Below are positions 23,661 through 35,892 of a DNA stretch of 64,000 nt, piece after piece (position 1 is the first letter of the stretch; every line of letters begins with the position of its first letter). The DNA is from Echinometra lucunter. Taxonomy: Eukaryota; Echinodermata; Echinoidea; Camarodonta; Echinometridae. The translations under genes were made by a program, and so were the position numbers. The stretch is from NCBI GenBank assembly GCA_029962745.1, contig CM057153.1, positions 6,911,314-6,975,313 of the forward strand, written 5' to 3'. Below the pieces are notes generated by a model. That model searched no databases, was not told the DNA's origin, and saw only the letters and a list, made by a program, of their open reading frames with translations.

Positions 23661-25573
23661 CTGAAATCAAACATTTATCAGAATAATTAGCCTTTTTCCT
23701 TCATTCATTTTTCTTAATTATTTTTGAATTAAATGCATAAACATTCCTTCAAATGCATTTTCCTGCTGATGAAAGTAATCTGACCATAATACATCATAGA
23801 TTAAGCACTTCAAAACTTCAGATCGGTTCATGATTTATTTCACTCTATCAGAACGAATTACACGTTGCAAAAGGAAAAGCATGATTATGATTCGTTAATA
23901 TCAATATTACTGATACACACAGATAAAGATTTAATGGTGGCAGCTATTATTACATTGTAATGACTTAATGAAATATAAATGAGTCTATCAATCGATGAGG
24001 GACATTCTGTAAATCACCTGGGCATTGGTCTAAAGGTAATTACCTAATCTATATCCATCACGTAAACATTCCGAAGTGGAAATCAACAAAATTCAGACAG
24101 AACAGTGAGACAAAAAGAACAGAAAATATTGTGATCACAATGATCAGGGTGAATGAGCAATGCGGATTAAAGGGAGACATGAGGCGCACAAAGAGCACAG
24201 GATATAATTTTTTTAATCGACAGTTCATCAACATTCAGCTACATGTATGTGTTATTATCTGTGTGGTAAGAAAAACAAACATCTATTATCCTACATGTAA
24301 TGATATATCTGGAAATATAGTTGATAGTGACCAATAGTCCAATCAGTTAATTCTACTGAATTGTTTTATACCTATTTATTGTTTCTCGGAATTAGTGGAG
24401 ATATTCGTTCTGCGATGTCGCGGTTAAGGATTTCGGATTTTGATGGCACTTACCTTACGAGACTCATAATCGTAATCATCACTTGAGCAGTGATTTCAAT
24501 ACTCTGTACTCCTTGGAGAGGTTTATACTCATCTCCTTTGGTGTATCATTAAACAATTTATCAACTGATGGAACAACATAGCAGCGAGTATTGCAGCATT
24601 TGAAATAAGTTCAAATACACAAATGGAAACAAAAAGTATTTTCCATTTATTTCTTTGGTCAAAATACAAGTTCATCATCCATATCCTCGATCAATGGAAA
24701 CAATCCAGACATAGTATTACTGGCAATGCTAGAGCAATGAGAAGGTTAAATACTACTGAAAAATGAAAAAAAAAACAAAAAAAAAAACATGTGGAATGAA
24801 GTGAAATACTAAAATGTGATCATGCAGTCAGTTCTACTGGTAAAAGCATGGTCATGAAGCAAAGCAGATCTTACAAACCTAAATAAGTTCCATTCAACCC
24901 AGTACATATTCTGTTTCCCAAACGTACCTCATGCTTTAACATTCGTACATTGTAATCACTAAATTCGTGCTAAGCATATCAGTGTAATCAATATGGTGCC
25001 CTGAAAATACATTGTGTTTGTTTATGCCGTGCTTAAAAAACATAAACAGAGCATTATGGTACGTGTAGACTTTTCAAAAAGATAGGGCTCTATCTCTCCA
25101 TATTCCTCTGAAATGAAATATACTACAAAAATAATAAAATAAAGATAATGGCAACGCTTAGTATTCCATAAAGTTTCAATTTTTGAAAATGAAATTATTG
25201 CTCACTAAAGAAACATGTCCGACATATCTGTTGAGATTAAGTCAAGACAAATATGGCTACAAAAATCTTGAGTTCCTATACCCAGATAGGTATTCTACGA
25301 CAAAATAATATCCAAATAGACAGTCTACGACATGACAGATGAGTTATTGTTGAAAGAAATAACTGTAAAAGAAAATGGAGAGTAAATACGACAATCACGA
25401 AATAAATCAATTCCAAATTTCGTTTTGATTTACATATACCATACCGGGCTTTCCTTCACTAACTTTACATCTAATTACTACCTAAATGCAAATCTATTTA
25501 AAATGAATATGCTTCATGCATAAGACGCTGTGCAGAAAATGATGATGCAAAAAAGTAATTTCAAGTGGCCTAC
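23661..25573 (-). other. Intron
   Basis: 1.9 kb, AT-rich. A strong isolated donor-like site at 24453 (GTAAG|GTAAGT) has no phase-compatible exon. Nothing else recognised. Confidence 0.65.
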
Positions 25574-25740
25574 TCTTGACGGTGACTTGAGCAGATGAGA
25601 TATCCTCTCCGACATCACTGACCGCCATGCACTCATACTTGCCCTGGTCAGCGGGCTTAGCTTGAAGAATTTCAAGAGTGGCAACTCCTGCTTCATAAGT
25701 CTGTATCTGTGTTGGCGTGGGTTCCAGTAATTTGCTATCC
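25574..25740 (-). CDS. Second half of an Ig domain
   Basis: Acceptor TTCTTCCAG|G, donor GTCAAGA|GTAGGC; phase 2 in, phase 1 out, 167 bp. It encodes DSKLLEPTPTQIQTYEAG, ADQGKYECMAVSDVG and the G strand SSAQVTVK. Together with the upstream half both Ig cysteines are present. Confidence 0.93.
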
Positions 25741-26382
25741 CTGGAAGAAAGAAAAGGCAACATTTAAAGAGTACATTGAGGGTAATCAGTGCTGGAGTCA
25801 TACATGAGTAATATGTCTTCACGGAGAAATTCATGCTTATTTTCCTGACACGGACTAAAGGATCTTTGTAAAGCCATTAGCCAAGTTCATATTACCCCAT
25901 ACCGCAATATTACTAATGTGCATCGGTAAGCAATTTACCGTGGACACCGTTAATATCAGCGGGAAAAATACGGTACAATTGCCGCAACATTGTGGTACTC
26001 TCCCACTTACCCCGTTCGTAATGTACATTGGCAATATTACGGTATTCAGTGCCATGATCAAAAAAAACTGAACGGCGTCTTCGAGTGTCTTCCACATGGT
26101 GAAAATCTTTGATCATCGATCATCACGCCATTCTTCGTGATTAGAGCTACATCAAACAATATATTATGGACCTTTCCAGAGCAAAATGACAATATTCCTG
26201 TGCAAAGACAGGGTATTTGGAACTTTAATCACAGGGAAATCCTATTTGTGACAAAATGAATAGAGGGTGAAGATTTAAGCATTAAACATTTATCGTCGCA
26301 CATGATGTTCGATAAAAAGTACCACAACATAACATGTCAAAATATATTATGGTACTCTTAGAATAACAACACTTGTACTTAC
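25741..26382 (-). other. Intron with fold-back element
   Basis: It contains the inverted repeat at 25900-26044; otherwise AT-rich. Confidence 0.7.
25900..26044. repeat. Fold-back inverted repeat, MITE-like
   Basis: The left arm 25900-25922 pairs with the right arm 26022-26044 in inverted orientation, 19 of 23 positions (TACCG-AATATT and AATGT cores). The interior repeats fragments of the same motif (CGGTAAG, TTACCGTGG). No target duplication was identified. Confidence 0.5.
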
Positions 26383-26459
26383 TTGTACCACTCTACGTCC
26401 GGTGTTGGTTCACCGGTTACTGTGCAGGATAGATGAATAGGAGCTCCAGCCTTCACCGT
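26383..26459 (-). CDS. First half of an Ig domain
   Basis: Acceptor TTGCCCACAG|ACG, donor TGGTACAA|GTAAGT; phase 0 in, phase 2 out, 77 bp. It encodes TVKAGAPIHLSC and TVTGEPTPDVEWYK: B-strand Cys and core Trp. It joins upstream to VIVDKLKDQ and downstream to the next exon. Confidence 0.93.
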
Positions 26460-27089
26460 CTGTGGGCAAAACGAATTTGCAGTCAGCAAATGTATTAGAG
26501 CGTTGTTGTTGTTTTTTTTCTATACACATCGTGTCAAACAGACATTTATCTCATTTGTTTTGCATTGATGTAAAAAGAAAAAAAGGAGCAAATCATGTAT
26601 ATCAGTTTATAAAAAATATTTCATGCTTTGTATTACTTTGGAAATAAACTTGAACTTGAAACTTGGAACTTGAATCATGTTTTGAAAAATATTACTACAC
26701 TATTCCACAGTTTTTCTTCTACAATTTTTATTTGATTAAACTGACTACAAAATGTGACTACTCCATACTAAAATATGCTCGCATAATAGGTCATAGAGTT
26801 TTTTTTAAAAGTAGTAAACTAATATACTTCCCCACTGCACACTATAATGAATGGGGGGGGGGGGGGTTGGCAAACGATTGAAAAAATTTCAATTTGTAAA
26901 GAAAATTCTAAAAATGGAAAAGATACCGATTTAGGACTTAAAAATATAAATGGCATCTTTTTAAGATATACTGTAGAGAAAAACCTTAGTACGTGAAAAA
27001 TAAAATCATATTTTTGGAAAGTTTTAACTTTGGCAAGGTATATCCCAAGTTCAGGCACATTTTGTCACAGACGCGGACAATGATTTTAC
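26460..27089 (-). other. Intron with G-run and possible retroelement tail
   Basis: G14 run at 26853-26866. A stretch at about 26640-26673 with AATAAACTTGAACTTGAAAC resembles the 3' tail of a non-LTR element. No exon. Confidence 0.65.
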
Positions 27090-28211
27090 CTGGTCTTTTA
27101 GTTTGTCCACGATGACAGGAGCTGCTTCTGCTACTTCTGCCTTCTCAAGCGGCACCTCCATGGTAACGGCTTCCTCTGGTTTCATCCTTTCAACTGCTAC
27201 ATCGATCTGCACCTCCTGCATTTCTTCTGCTTCTTGAGGTTTCTCCACTCTGAGGACAGCCTCTGCATCTTCAGGCTGTACCTCTTTTGGAAGGACAATC
27301 TCAGCAGTTTCCCTAGGCTCTGTAACTTGGGGTTTTGCCTCTGCGATGGTTACTTCAGGTTTCTCTTCAGGAACGGCCTTTTCAACAGGAACATCCTTCG
27401 GTTCAGGTTGGATTGCAGAGATACCGACATCAGGGATGTCCTCTGGAGCTTCTTGAGCAGGAAGAGCAGCTTCTTCAGGCTTTTTGGTCACAGGAGCAAT
27501 GGTTGCTTCCTGATCCACTGGAGCCTCAGGTGCCTTCTCGACACCGATTACTGCAGCTTCTTCTTTCACAGGCTTTTTCTTCTTAAGTATGGCCCTGGCT
27601 TTGGGAGACTTGACTTCTTCGTCCTCTTCTTCTACTGTATCAAGGAGGACACGTCTTCTGTATTGCACTTCGGGCTGCTCCTCAAGTGGACGGACCTGTA
27701 CCTTCAACTTCTTATCTTTCTTCTTCTTTTTCTTCTTTTTCTCTTTCTTTTCAGGCTCGGGCTCTTTACCTTCTTCTTCAGGTAATTCCGGCTCCAGTAT
27801 TGGCTCTTCTTCTAGATCTCCCTCTGTGAGGTCTTCATCCTCTTCCTCATCGTCATCATCATCAAATGGAGCACTTTCAGAAGGACCTTCATCAATGGTG
27901 ACCGAGATAGGTTCTTCTTCAGGTCTGTCTTCATCCTCTGGGGTATCTTCAGGTCTTGGAGCTTCCACTGGAACTTCAGCAGCGGGTGGAATGTCCCGAG
28001 GGCGCTTCTGCTGGACCTCCGCTCTTGCTTCTTCAGGAAGCAATTCAGGAACCTCAGGTGCTTCTGGTGCAGGAATCTCGACTGTAACTTCAGGTAATTC
28101 CTCAGGTAAAGCCCCTTCAGAAGGTACTCGAGGTTTGGGTACTTCCTCCTCTGGCGCAACAGCAACCTCGACGGTGGCAACTGCTGCGGCTTCTTCTGCA
28201 GCTGGAGTGAT
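27090..28211 (-). CDS. PEVK-like charged exon
   Basis: Donor AAAGACCAG|GTAAAA, phase 0 out. Two overlapping acceptors lie 2 nt apart (AAACAG|AG|ATC); the distal one gives phase 0 and 1,122 bp (374 codons) and fits the preceding linker exon. It encodes almost only Pro, Glu, Val, Ala, Lys and Asp: VTVEIPAPEAPEVPELLP, an Asp/Glu run, a run of eight lysines, and many PEV and EKP repeats. The last residues (VIVDKLKDQ) are the A strand of the next Ig. By analogy with titin PEVK it is probably an extensible spacer. It is not obviously built from the THB repeats. Confidence 0.9.
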
Positions 28212-28825
28212 CTCTGTTTGGTTGAAGAAAGTTGGAAGGCTTAAATGCTGTCAGAGAGATGCTGATGATTATCCATTCAATATGGATATGCCATACATAA
28301 GAGGTGAATGACAGATGTGACAGGCAAACAATGCGACATGCTGCAGTTGCGTCAAGATGCAGTGAAAAAATGCCCCAGAACAATCAACTGGTGCTGAGCA
28401 TGCCATAATGTGTCCCTAATTTTGTACTATGTAATGTATGTCATGACCACGACCTATACATTCAAGTAGAACGTGAAAACACAAGGACTGAAATGACGTC
28501 TCTCATTTTAAATTGTGATATGTTTATGTCTTTCACTTCCAAAGTAATAACGTTCATTATGTCTAGTCGTGTGCGTGTTCAAAATTCTGGGTGAATTAAT
28601 TGGTATCAAAAACTAAATGCAAGTCCTCTTCACACTACTGAATTTCAGAAAGGAGTCATTTGTAGAAAATGTTTCCTTTTTCCAAATTTGTTCATTTATA
28701 TACTCTTGTCAACGTTTCATATTTAGAGTTTTGTAAAAGACAAAGTATGATGATATTTCTACGGTCAGAAGTGATCTGCAGAGCAAAAATAATTTTTTTC
28801 TGCCGTTCATCACCGGTATCTCTTA

Positions 28826-29001
28826 TGGGGTGTTGAAAAAAAATTGAAATCGATTGCAAGTTGCAACTGATTGTCACTGGCCTATCAAAATCATTGTTGC
28901 ATGCATGTCTTCTTAAAATGGCAGACCCTGAGCCAATCAGAATGATTGTTTCAAAATTAGCAATTATTTGCAATTGATTGCAACTTTCTTGCAACACCCC
29001 A
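28826..29001. mobile_element. MITE-like element, 176 bp, TTA target duplication
   Basis: The left arm starting TGGGGTGTTG and the right arm, whose reverse complement also starts TGGGGTGTTG, pair over about 35 bases with a few mismatches (both contain a TTG-AATC-ATTGCAA pattern). It is flanked by TTA at 28823-28825 and 29002-29004. A three-base TTA duplication suggests a PIF/Harbinger-type non-autonomous element (inference). It has no coding capacity. Confidence 0.7.
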
Positions 29002-29191
29002 TTAGACTGGAACTTGCGGTAATTACCCATTCCTGTATTCCCCCTTTTTTATTCTTAGATGACAAGATCAAAATATTTAAGCCTCAATTTACGCATCGTT
29101 TTATTTGATCATAGCATTTGTTTTACACATTTTGTAAATCGATGTTTGATATTACTTGTTTGCTCGTTTAAAGTGATAAAGACTGAAATGA

Positions 29192-29691
29192 NNNNNNNNN
29201 NNNNNNNNNNNNNNNNNNNNNNNNNNNNNNNNNNNNNNNNNNNNNNNNNNNNNNNNNNNNNNNNNNNNNNNNNNNNNNNNNNNNNNNNNNNNNNNNNNNN
29301 NNNNNNNNNNNNNNNNNNNNNNNNNNNNNNNNNNNNNNNNNNNNNNNNNNNNNNNNNNNNNNNNNNNNNNNNNNNNNNNNNNNNNNNNNNNNNNNNNNNN
29401 NNNNNNNNNNNNNNNNNNNNNNNNNNNNNNNNNNNNNNNNNNNNNNNNNNNNNNNNNNNNNNNNNNNNNNNNNNNNNNNNNNNNNNNNNNNNNNNNNNNN
29501 NNNNNNNNNNNNNNNNNNNNNNNNNNNNNNNNNNNNNNNNNNNNNNNNNNNNNNNNNNNNNNNNNNNNNNNNNNNNNNNNNNNNNNNNNNNNNNNNNNNN
29601 NNNNNNNNNNNNNNNNNNNNNNNNNNNNNNNNNNNNNNNNNNNNNNNNNNNNNNNNNNNNNNNNNNNNNNNNNNNNNNNNNNNNNNNNNNN
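29192..29691. other. Assembly gap (500 N)
   Basis: Exactly 500 N, a nominal gap size. The sequence just left of it ends TAAAGACTGAAATGA and the sequence just right begins with the same 15 bases, so the two contig ends may overlap and the true gap may be zero. Confidence 0.98.
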
Positions 29692-30576
29692 TAAAGACTG
29701 AAATGACTGTAAATAAGTCTTTTGAAGACCATGTGTCAGGCAAATGAATCGTACTATCGGGCAGAAAAAAACCACATTCAAACAATAACATGCAGCAAGG
29801 TTGCACAACCACATACAGTCATCGGCCGTACACTACTTACAAGTATCCCAAACCAGTGAAACATTGAAGGGATGAAGAATTATTACAAATAATGATAGTT
29901 TGGGGTGGGGGTACCGACATTGTTTAAAGATCATCAGGGTTGACAAGCAAAATTGATGTTGGGTTTAACCACCAATTCAAATCAGCGTTTTCTTAATGGG
30001 ACTAATATTTTTAAAAGTGTATTGAAAAAGTGAACATGTAACCTCACCTCCAAAAGACGTGAAATTAAAAGTGCATGAGAGCAATGGTACATACATAGGT
30101 CTTATTTCAGTCATGATACTTTGTGATATTTTTTTTTTTTAAATGTCTCTCACCATGAAATTCGAAAACCCAAAAACTATCATGCATTGCCATTCCCATT
30201 GATAACATTAACAAACGCATCACAGATAACCCACATGCACATAGCACAACTTACTTCAACAGTGGAAGAGGGTAACAACTTTATCCTTGACATGTATGAT
30301 CACACAAAGGACATAAAATCACATTATTGCATGCATGGCAGACACAAGCTATGAACATTCATCATGCACTATTCTCCTTCATATGCTCTCTCTTGTTCTA
30401 AATATGGTCATGCATGAAAAGTAATATTGTTTTATTTCCTACCAGTATGAGTTCAGGAAAAATTTCTTTTAATTTAAGAGTGGAAGAGAATAATTACATT
30501 CAGATGCAGTGAAGAATGAAAAGAAAGACTTGCTTTGATGTTACTTTCAAATAAGTAGAATGGAAAGTAAATCTGA

Positions 30577-30620
30577 TTTTTTTTTTTTTTTTTTTTTTTT
30601 TGGGGGGGGGGGGGGGGGGG
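30577..30620. repeat. T25-G19 homopolymer junction
   Basis: An uninterrupted T-run is followed directly by a G-run; lengths in such tracts are unreliable. Confidence 0.9.
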
Positions 30621-33600
30621 CTTCAGAGAAGACATTTTGGGAGGTTGCATAGCATAGAAAATAAAAGGAAATTTGAAATTTGAAAGAGTACAGAGCTCTT
30701 TGCCGAACATAATATTGAATAAAAAAACTTTGGAGAGTCAAAGACCTCCATTTGGTGATTTTGCTGGCCTTCATTTTAAATTTCCATAGTACATTCACAC
30801 AAAATTTGAAAACTAAGAATGCAGTAAAAGCAGATCAGAATAAGAGAAAGAAGTAGCAACAGGAGGATTTACACACAATAACGGCTACAAAGGAATGAAA
30901 AACAACAAAAAGCAGGCAATGACAACAGAATTTGTAGTTAATAACTGAACATTCACGTTCTTGTTATTTGTATAAAAGTAGGTGAATGAATACAAGACTT
31001 TATACAAACACAGGTCTTCGCACACAGATATCACAATGTGCACCATTTGAACATGTACATGTATGAACTGATTCTTCTTAAACTACTGTGTATATATGGT
31101 ATGCAAAATAACTTTTGAAAAAGAGCACAAATTCTATTATGAAAGCTATAAGTTTGACAATTTAGCACAAGAGTTGGGTTCATATCATGTATATAATATA
31201 AATTCCCATTTTTCTTTAATGATTAACCCAAACCACTCCAATAAATCTTTCAAAAATTAATATCCCAATAGAACCTATGTACAATATATTTGTCATCAAG
31301 TATGAAACTATTCTTACCATAACATCAGAATAATTCAAAAATGTATTGTATTAATAATATACATTCAATTTTATGAATGTGACTACAGAAAATAATATAT
31401 GCAGTCTGGCTAATAGGCAAGTATTGCATGATCTACTATCAAATATACTGTTAAATCTACATTATATATTAAAATCATTCATAATTATATCATGATATAA
31501 GGATAAACTATTGATAAACTACATGTTTAGCATCCTCATTTTAAAAGAGCAGCTTTCTAAAGTACAATCCCCTAAAGGGAATTCAACTTATCTGATTATA
31601 AAGATCAAGAGTTGCAGACATATTTTGAGTTCTTGCTTCAATTCAATATTCTAAGTCATCATCTTTTGTAAGAAGATCATGAAATAGGATGACTCAAACA
31701 TATATGTCTCTGTATGAGTTGGTAAATTACATGAATAAATGATCGATAAGGTATCAAATTTTGACAGGTCTCCATTTCTGGTGGAGGTTTCAAATAAAAA
31801 CATAAGCAGAAATGGTCGATATGTAAAACAGGTAACCATTTATTCCTTGTATATGCAAGGACATTACTTGCAAAGTCTATGGAGGGAGAAAAGAGGTCCC
31901 CACGGCTTAGAGGCAACTGTTGTGTGGAATGTATGATCAATACCTATTCCGTGTTAATTTCACAAAGACAGTGACATACATTAGAAAAACAATTTTGAAA
32001 GAAGAGACAACCTTATGGGTGTAAGGAATGTGAATAACTGGATGAGCAACAAAACACACTGCTTTAACAATTTTCTTGAAATACAAACATTCAATGATGC
32101 TACTTCTATTATGTATGATAATGCTAAACTAACTTCCCCATAGACAAGACATGTGTTGCATCACTTACAAAATAATACATACAATAGAAAACTAAAAAAC
32201 ACACCAGTTGAAGATAATCACATTAAATACATGCATTGGAAAACAAATCAACTTCACGTTTAACACAATTCATGCACATGTTGAATCTTTCAAATAATAC
32301 ACAGATAAAAAATACAAAAAAAAAAACCTGTTGAATTTCTTGTGAAAATAACAGTAAAGAAATAATTTTTTAAATGACAGTTCACAAATTATGCACATTA
32401 CTTTGACATATACTTCACATACTCATGCCCTCATACGGCATCAAGAAATTCTTTAAAAAGGTGTAAAACACAGAGTAAGTAGAATGTTTCATCAAAGTAT
32501 TTTTAAAATACCAAATATAGCACAAATCAATTTGAAATCAATCCAGAATTATTCACAATTGTAGAAAGGATAACAAACTGGACTGTTGGGGCAAAATGCA
32601 TGCATCAATCCTCATTTCCAATTAAAGAGCAAAAACATAATAAAACAAGCCACATGTAAAATTTGTAATGCGGGCACAAATCAAATTGCTTTCCACACAT
32701 TTCAAAGTGCCTTTATAGAAAGGTGCATGATGCCTCAAACATACATGACAGCATTCAATATGCCTTGCAACAGGAGAGGAACACTTATTGTGACGACTTT
32801 AAACATACACACCAGAAACCAATATCAATAATAGAAAATAATCATGCATATCAATATAACATTTATCATAAGTACATAGATACATATCAGTACTGTCTGC
32901 TTTATCATAATGTTTGAAAAAAAAATTTACAATTCTCCTTGAAGTTAGCAATGAAACAGAAGAAACATGTAGCCATTCAGTACAGTATTTTTCACCATTA
33001 TTCAGCAGTGATCTACACACATATATTTAATCTTACATCTCTGTTCTGTAGATACACTTTACGTTTTTTTACATTCAATAAAGCAGACATACTGATAATA
33101 CACAATGATACCCCATACACATCAATGGAAACGTTTAGAAGTACTGAAAATGCATACTCTGTTTCATGAAGTATCAATTTCATCCAAATTCCAATAATGC
33201 AAATTTCTTCAAATCTAATTTTCCAAAACTCCTCGATAAATCTATTAATTTAAATGTACAAGGGCATGCCTGAAACAGGAGGCATATATTTATTTACAAC
33301 AAATATACTCAAATCACCTCAAGTAATTTTTCTGACATTGCTTAGGAATGTAGAATATGTACATTAATCAAAACTCATGAAGCTGATAATTATTATTTGT
33401 TTTAATCTTGTAATGTAAAAAGTCATTTAGAAATACTATGTTTAAACTTAATATACAAAAACTGATGTAAGAAAAACTGCAGCACGTTTGAGCATCTTAC
33501 TCAAATTTCATGACGATGAATAAGTTGCCATTGTTTTTTGCATATTGCTTAATTCCTTCACAGAATATCCAAAATATTTGGGATTATACTGTGATTGGAG

Positions 33601-34126
33601 GTAATGCTTCAGTGTCCTGGTAAGACAAGAATACCTGTTTTGGGAATGACCCATGATATATTAGAGGTTGAAATATGATTTGAATATATGTGAGTAATGC
33701 TGACAATCTTTACCTTTCCTTCATTTTTTGCATCTATTACTTCTCTGTGTGTAAAGCATACTGCTTCGGAGCAGCAAGGGCAATCCAAAGTCTATGAATA
33801 TATCATCTGCTAGAAGTCAGAAAGATGTTACTTCCATGTGCAAGTGAACGAGTTAACACACTCCTGACTCTCCACAGCCAATGAGGAATTTGAAAATTGG
33901 CCAATTTTCTAGCAGCATGGTACTGTTTTCTTAGACAGTTATTGCACTTATATGCCCTCCTTGCCACAGGAGCAGCACACTTCAGAGGTTTTCTATCCTA
34001 TTCATACAATCAACAATACAAACATATGGGTGGATCATAAGAAGAGGACAACATAACACATAGCTATGAATATAGCGAGAAAAGCTACGATGTCCCATTC
34101 CAGTATGTTGCTAAGAGAAGCCATAC

Positions 34127-34197
34127 CTTCAGGGAGCATGGATTTGGTTCTGGGGTGAGCTTGTCCTTGGCTACCTCCTGTGGTGCTGCTTCAACCT
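34127..34197 (-). CDS. Short linker exon after FN3
   Basis: Acceptor ACATACAG|AG, donor CTGAAG|GTATGG; phase 1 in, phase 0 out, 71 bp. It encodes VEAAPQEVAKDKLTPEPNPC and SLK. The G left by the FN3 exon plus AG restores Glu. Downstream it can join the PEVK-like exon in frame if that exon uses its distal acceptor. Confidence 0.75.
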
Positions 34198-34700
34198 CTG
34201 TATGTATGAAATAGAAAGAAGTAAAAGAAGAAGAGAGGGGTAGGGAAGAGAGAGAGAGAGAGAGGGGGGGGGGGAGAGAGTGGGGAAGCAGAAAGACAGA
34301 TAGAGCAAGAGATATAGAGGAGTGAAGGAATAGAAATTTGGAATTGCAAAGAATGACAAGAGAGAAAGACAGAAAATAAGTAGAGAAAGACAGATAATAG
34401 GTAGTCAGGAGTGTAGTGTGAATCATAGGAAGAAAGCAAGAAGAAAAAGGGAAATTATACAGACATACATAAATAATGGTATTGTAATGTTTGGAAACAT
34501 CAATCTAATGAGCCCAGTGGCACAGATTTGTGAACATGCTCAAGTCATTTGCATAGGAAATCATCAGTTGTCATTTCTTTATGAAAAAGCACAAGACATT
34601 AAAATGCTTGATCAAGGATAACACATCACACACTGACAATGCAATGTTTTTTGTACTAGTACTTACTGAACATAAGAATATAAATACTCATTAGACTCAC
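34198..34700 (-). other. Intron with AG-rich tract
   Basis: A GA-rich low-complexity stretch at about 34205-34330 includes a G-run at 34264-34274; nothing else. Confidence 0.75.
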
Positions 34701-35002
34701 CCTTTTCCCCTGGGAGATGAACAACCACCTTTTCTGTGGGCTCACCGACACCAAAACTGGTTGGAAGCACTGACTCTGAAGGCATATTCCTCACCAGGTG
34801 TCAGGTCAGCGATGGTGAATGTGGGTGCCTTGAGGGTTTCGGCTATCCTCTGCCATGTCTTGGAGGCACTGTCAAGCATCTCGACGATGTAGGAGGACAC
34901 CTCCTGGCCGTCTTCTTCCATCACAGGGGTCTGCCATGTGATGGTTGTCGATGTTGGTGTCACTTGGGTGGTTCCCAGCTTTCGAGGCTTTGTCTGGGAT
35001 GT
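34701..35002 (-). CDS. Fibronectin type III exon with two apparent 1-bp insertions
   Basis: Acceptor CTCAACAG|AC, donor GAAAAGG|GTGAGT. The FN3 core is clear: STTITWQTPVMEEDGQ, VSSYIVEMLDSASKTWQRIA, FTIADLTPGEEYAFRVSASN. As written the frame breaks after SASNQF into a stop. Ignoring one T in the run at 34753-34756 restores a normal end (FGVGEPTEKV). At the 5' side, the phase-1 donor of the previous Ig demands a start D-I-P-D-K-P-R, which requires ignoring one G near 34988. With both removed the exon is 300 bp and phase 1-1, like its neighbours. I read these as assembly or sequencing errors; an allele-specific null is the alternative. Confidence 0.85.
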
Positions 35003-35892
35003 CTGTTGAGGACGAGGGGAGGGGATTGAAGCAAAACAATGACATCATCGTTCAAAACAATTAATGACACGCTGCTCATGGTTCATGGTCAAACTATCTA
35101 CATTGTAAAGTTTTGGAAAAGGTATAGTTCATTTATTTCAAGTATATTGTAAATTCATAACTTTCAATAATGGTTATAATTGATACTCAAAAAATATTAC
35201 CAGGTGAGAGCCACTTAACACTGATCATACATTTATGCACTGCACATAAAGTCAGTAAGAGATGTATGGACTGAAGTGATTCCAGTCAATGATATTACTG
35301 CAGTGTTGTAACAATTCATCACCACTATAGTGAGAGCACCTCAACATTTGGACAAGAATGCAAGTCATTCTTTGAAGGAATAAAGAAAATAAAATGTATC
35401 TGCGGTTGAATGAAAACATATTAAAGTATAACATCATAATCACTGAATAAAAGCAAACATTTTAAAAAGCTGTTATCTTCACTCCAAAACACAATGATTT
35501 TTTTCAAGGAAAAAAAACTTTACAAGCAAAATGTGGTGCAAAGATCAAAGCAGGAGCAAAATGTAAAATTTCAAAATTGGCATGAAAAGCAAGTAATTTG
35601 CGACACTATTATGTTGATTTTTTTTCTTATAGCAGTGCTCATTTACCTGACACATCTAAATGTTACTTTGGGATGGCAGAAATCTTTGGGATGAGAACTG
35701 GAACAGACTCCTTCTGGATCAAGATGCTTAGTTTTAATTAATATCAAACTTTTCACACTAGCCATTCTGACTTCATGAAGAAGAAAAGGGATATTTTAAA
35801 TACTTCTTGTTCATTTACTATTTACTTATTCATTTATTTATCATTATCATTATTTTTCTTGGGAGGGGGGGGGGTAGGGATATACAGTGTAC
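35003..35892 (-). other. Intron
   Basis: 0.9 kb, AT-rich with a G-run near 35864; nothing recognised. Confidence 0.7.

Larger units (their letters stand above)
28212..34126 (-). other. Long intron (5.9 kb) with assembly gap, MITE and homopolymers
   Basis: Very AT-rich. It contains the MITE at 28826-29001, 500 N at 29192-29691 and a T25-G19 homopolymer junction at 30577-30620. No exon is visible, but the gap could hide one. Confidence 0.65.

Noticed and set aside
24453..24506. Possible small exon with an excellent donor (GTAAG|GTAAGT)
   Set aside because: No acceptor gives the phase 1-1 required between the flanking Ig exons.
27234..28311. Plus-strand ORFs of 183 and 240 residues opposite the PEVK-like exon
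   Set aside because: Ser/Leu/Phe low-complexity shadows of the charged minus-strand coding sequence.
29059..29814. ORFs spanning the run of N
   Set aside because: Created by translating the gap.
34085..34439. Overlapping Leu/Ser/Phe-rich ORFs near 34.2 kb
   Set aside because: They arise from the AG/CT-rich tract; only the 71-bp exon inside has splice and phase support.
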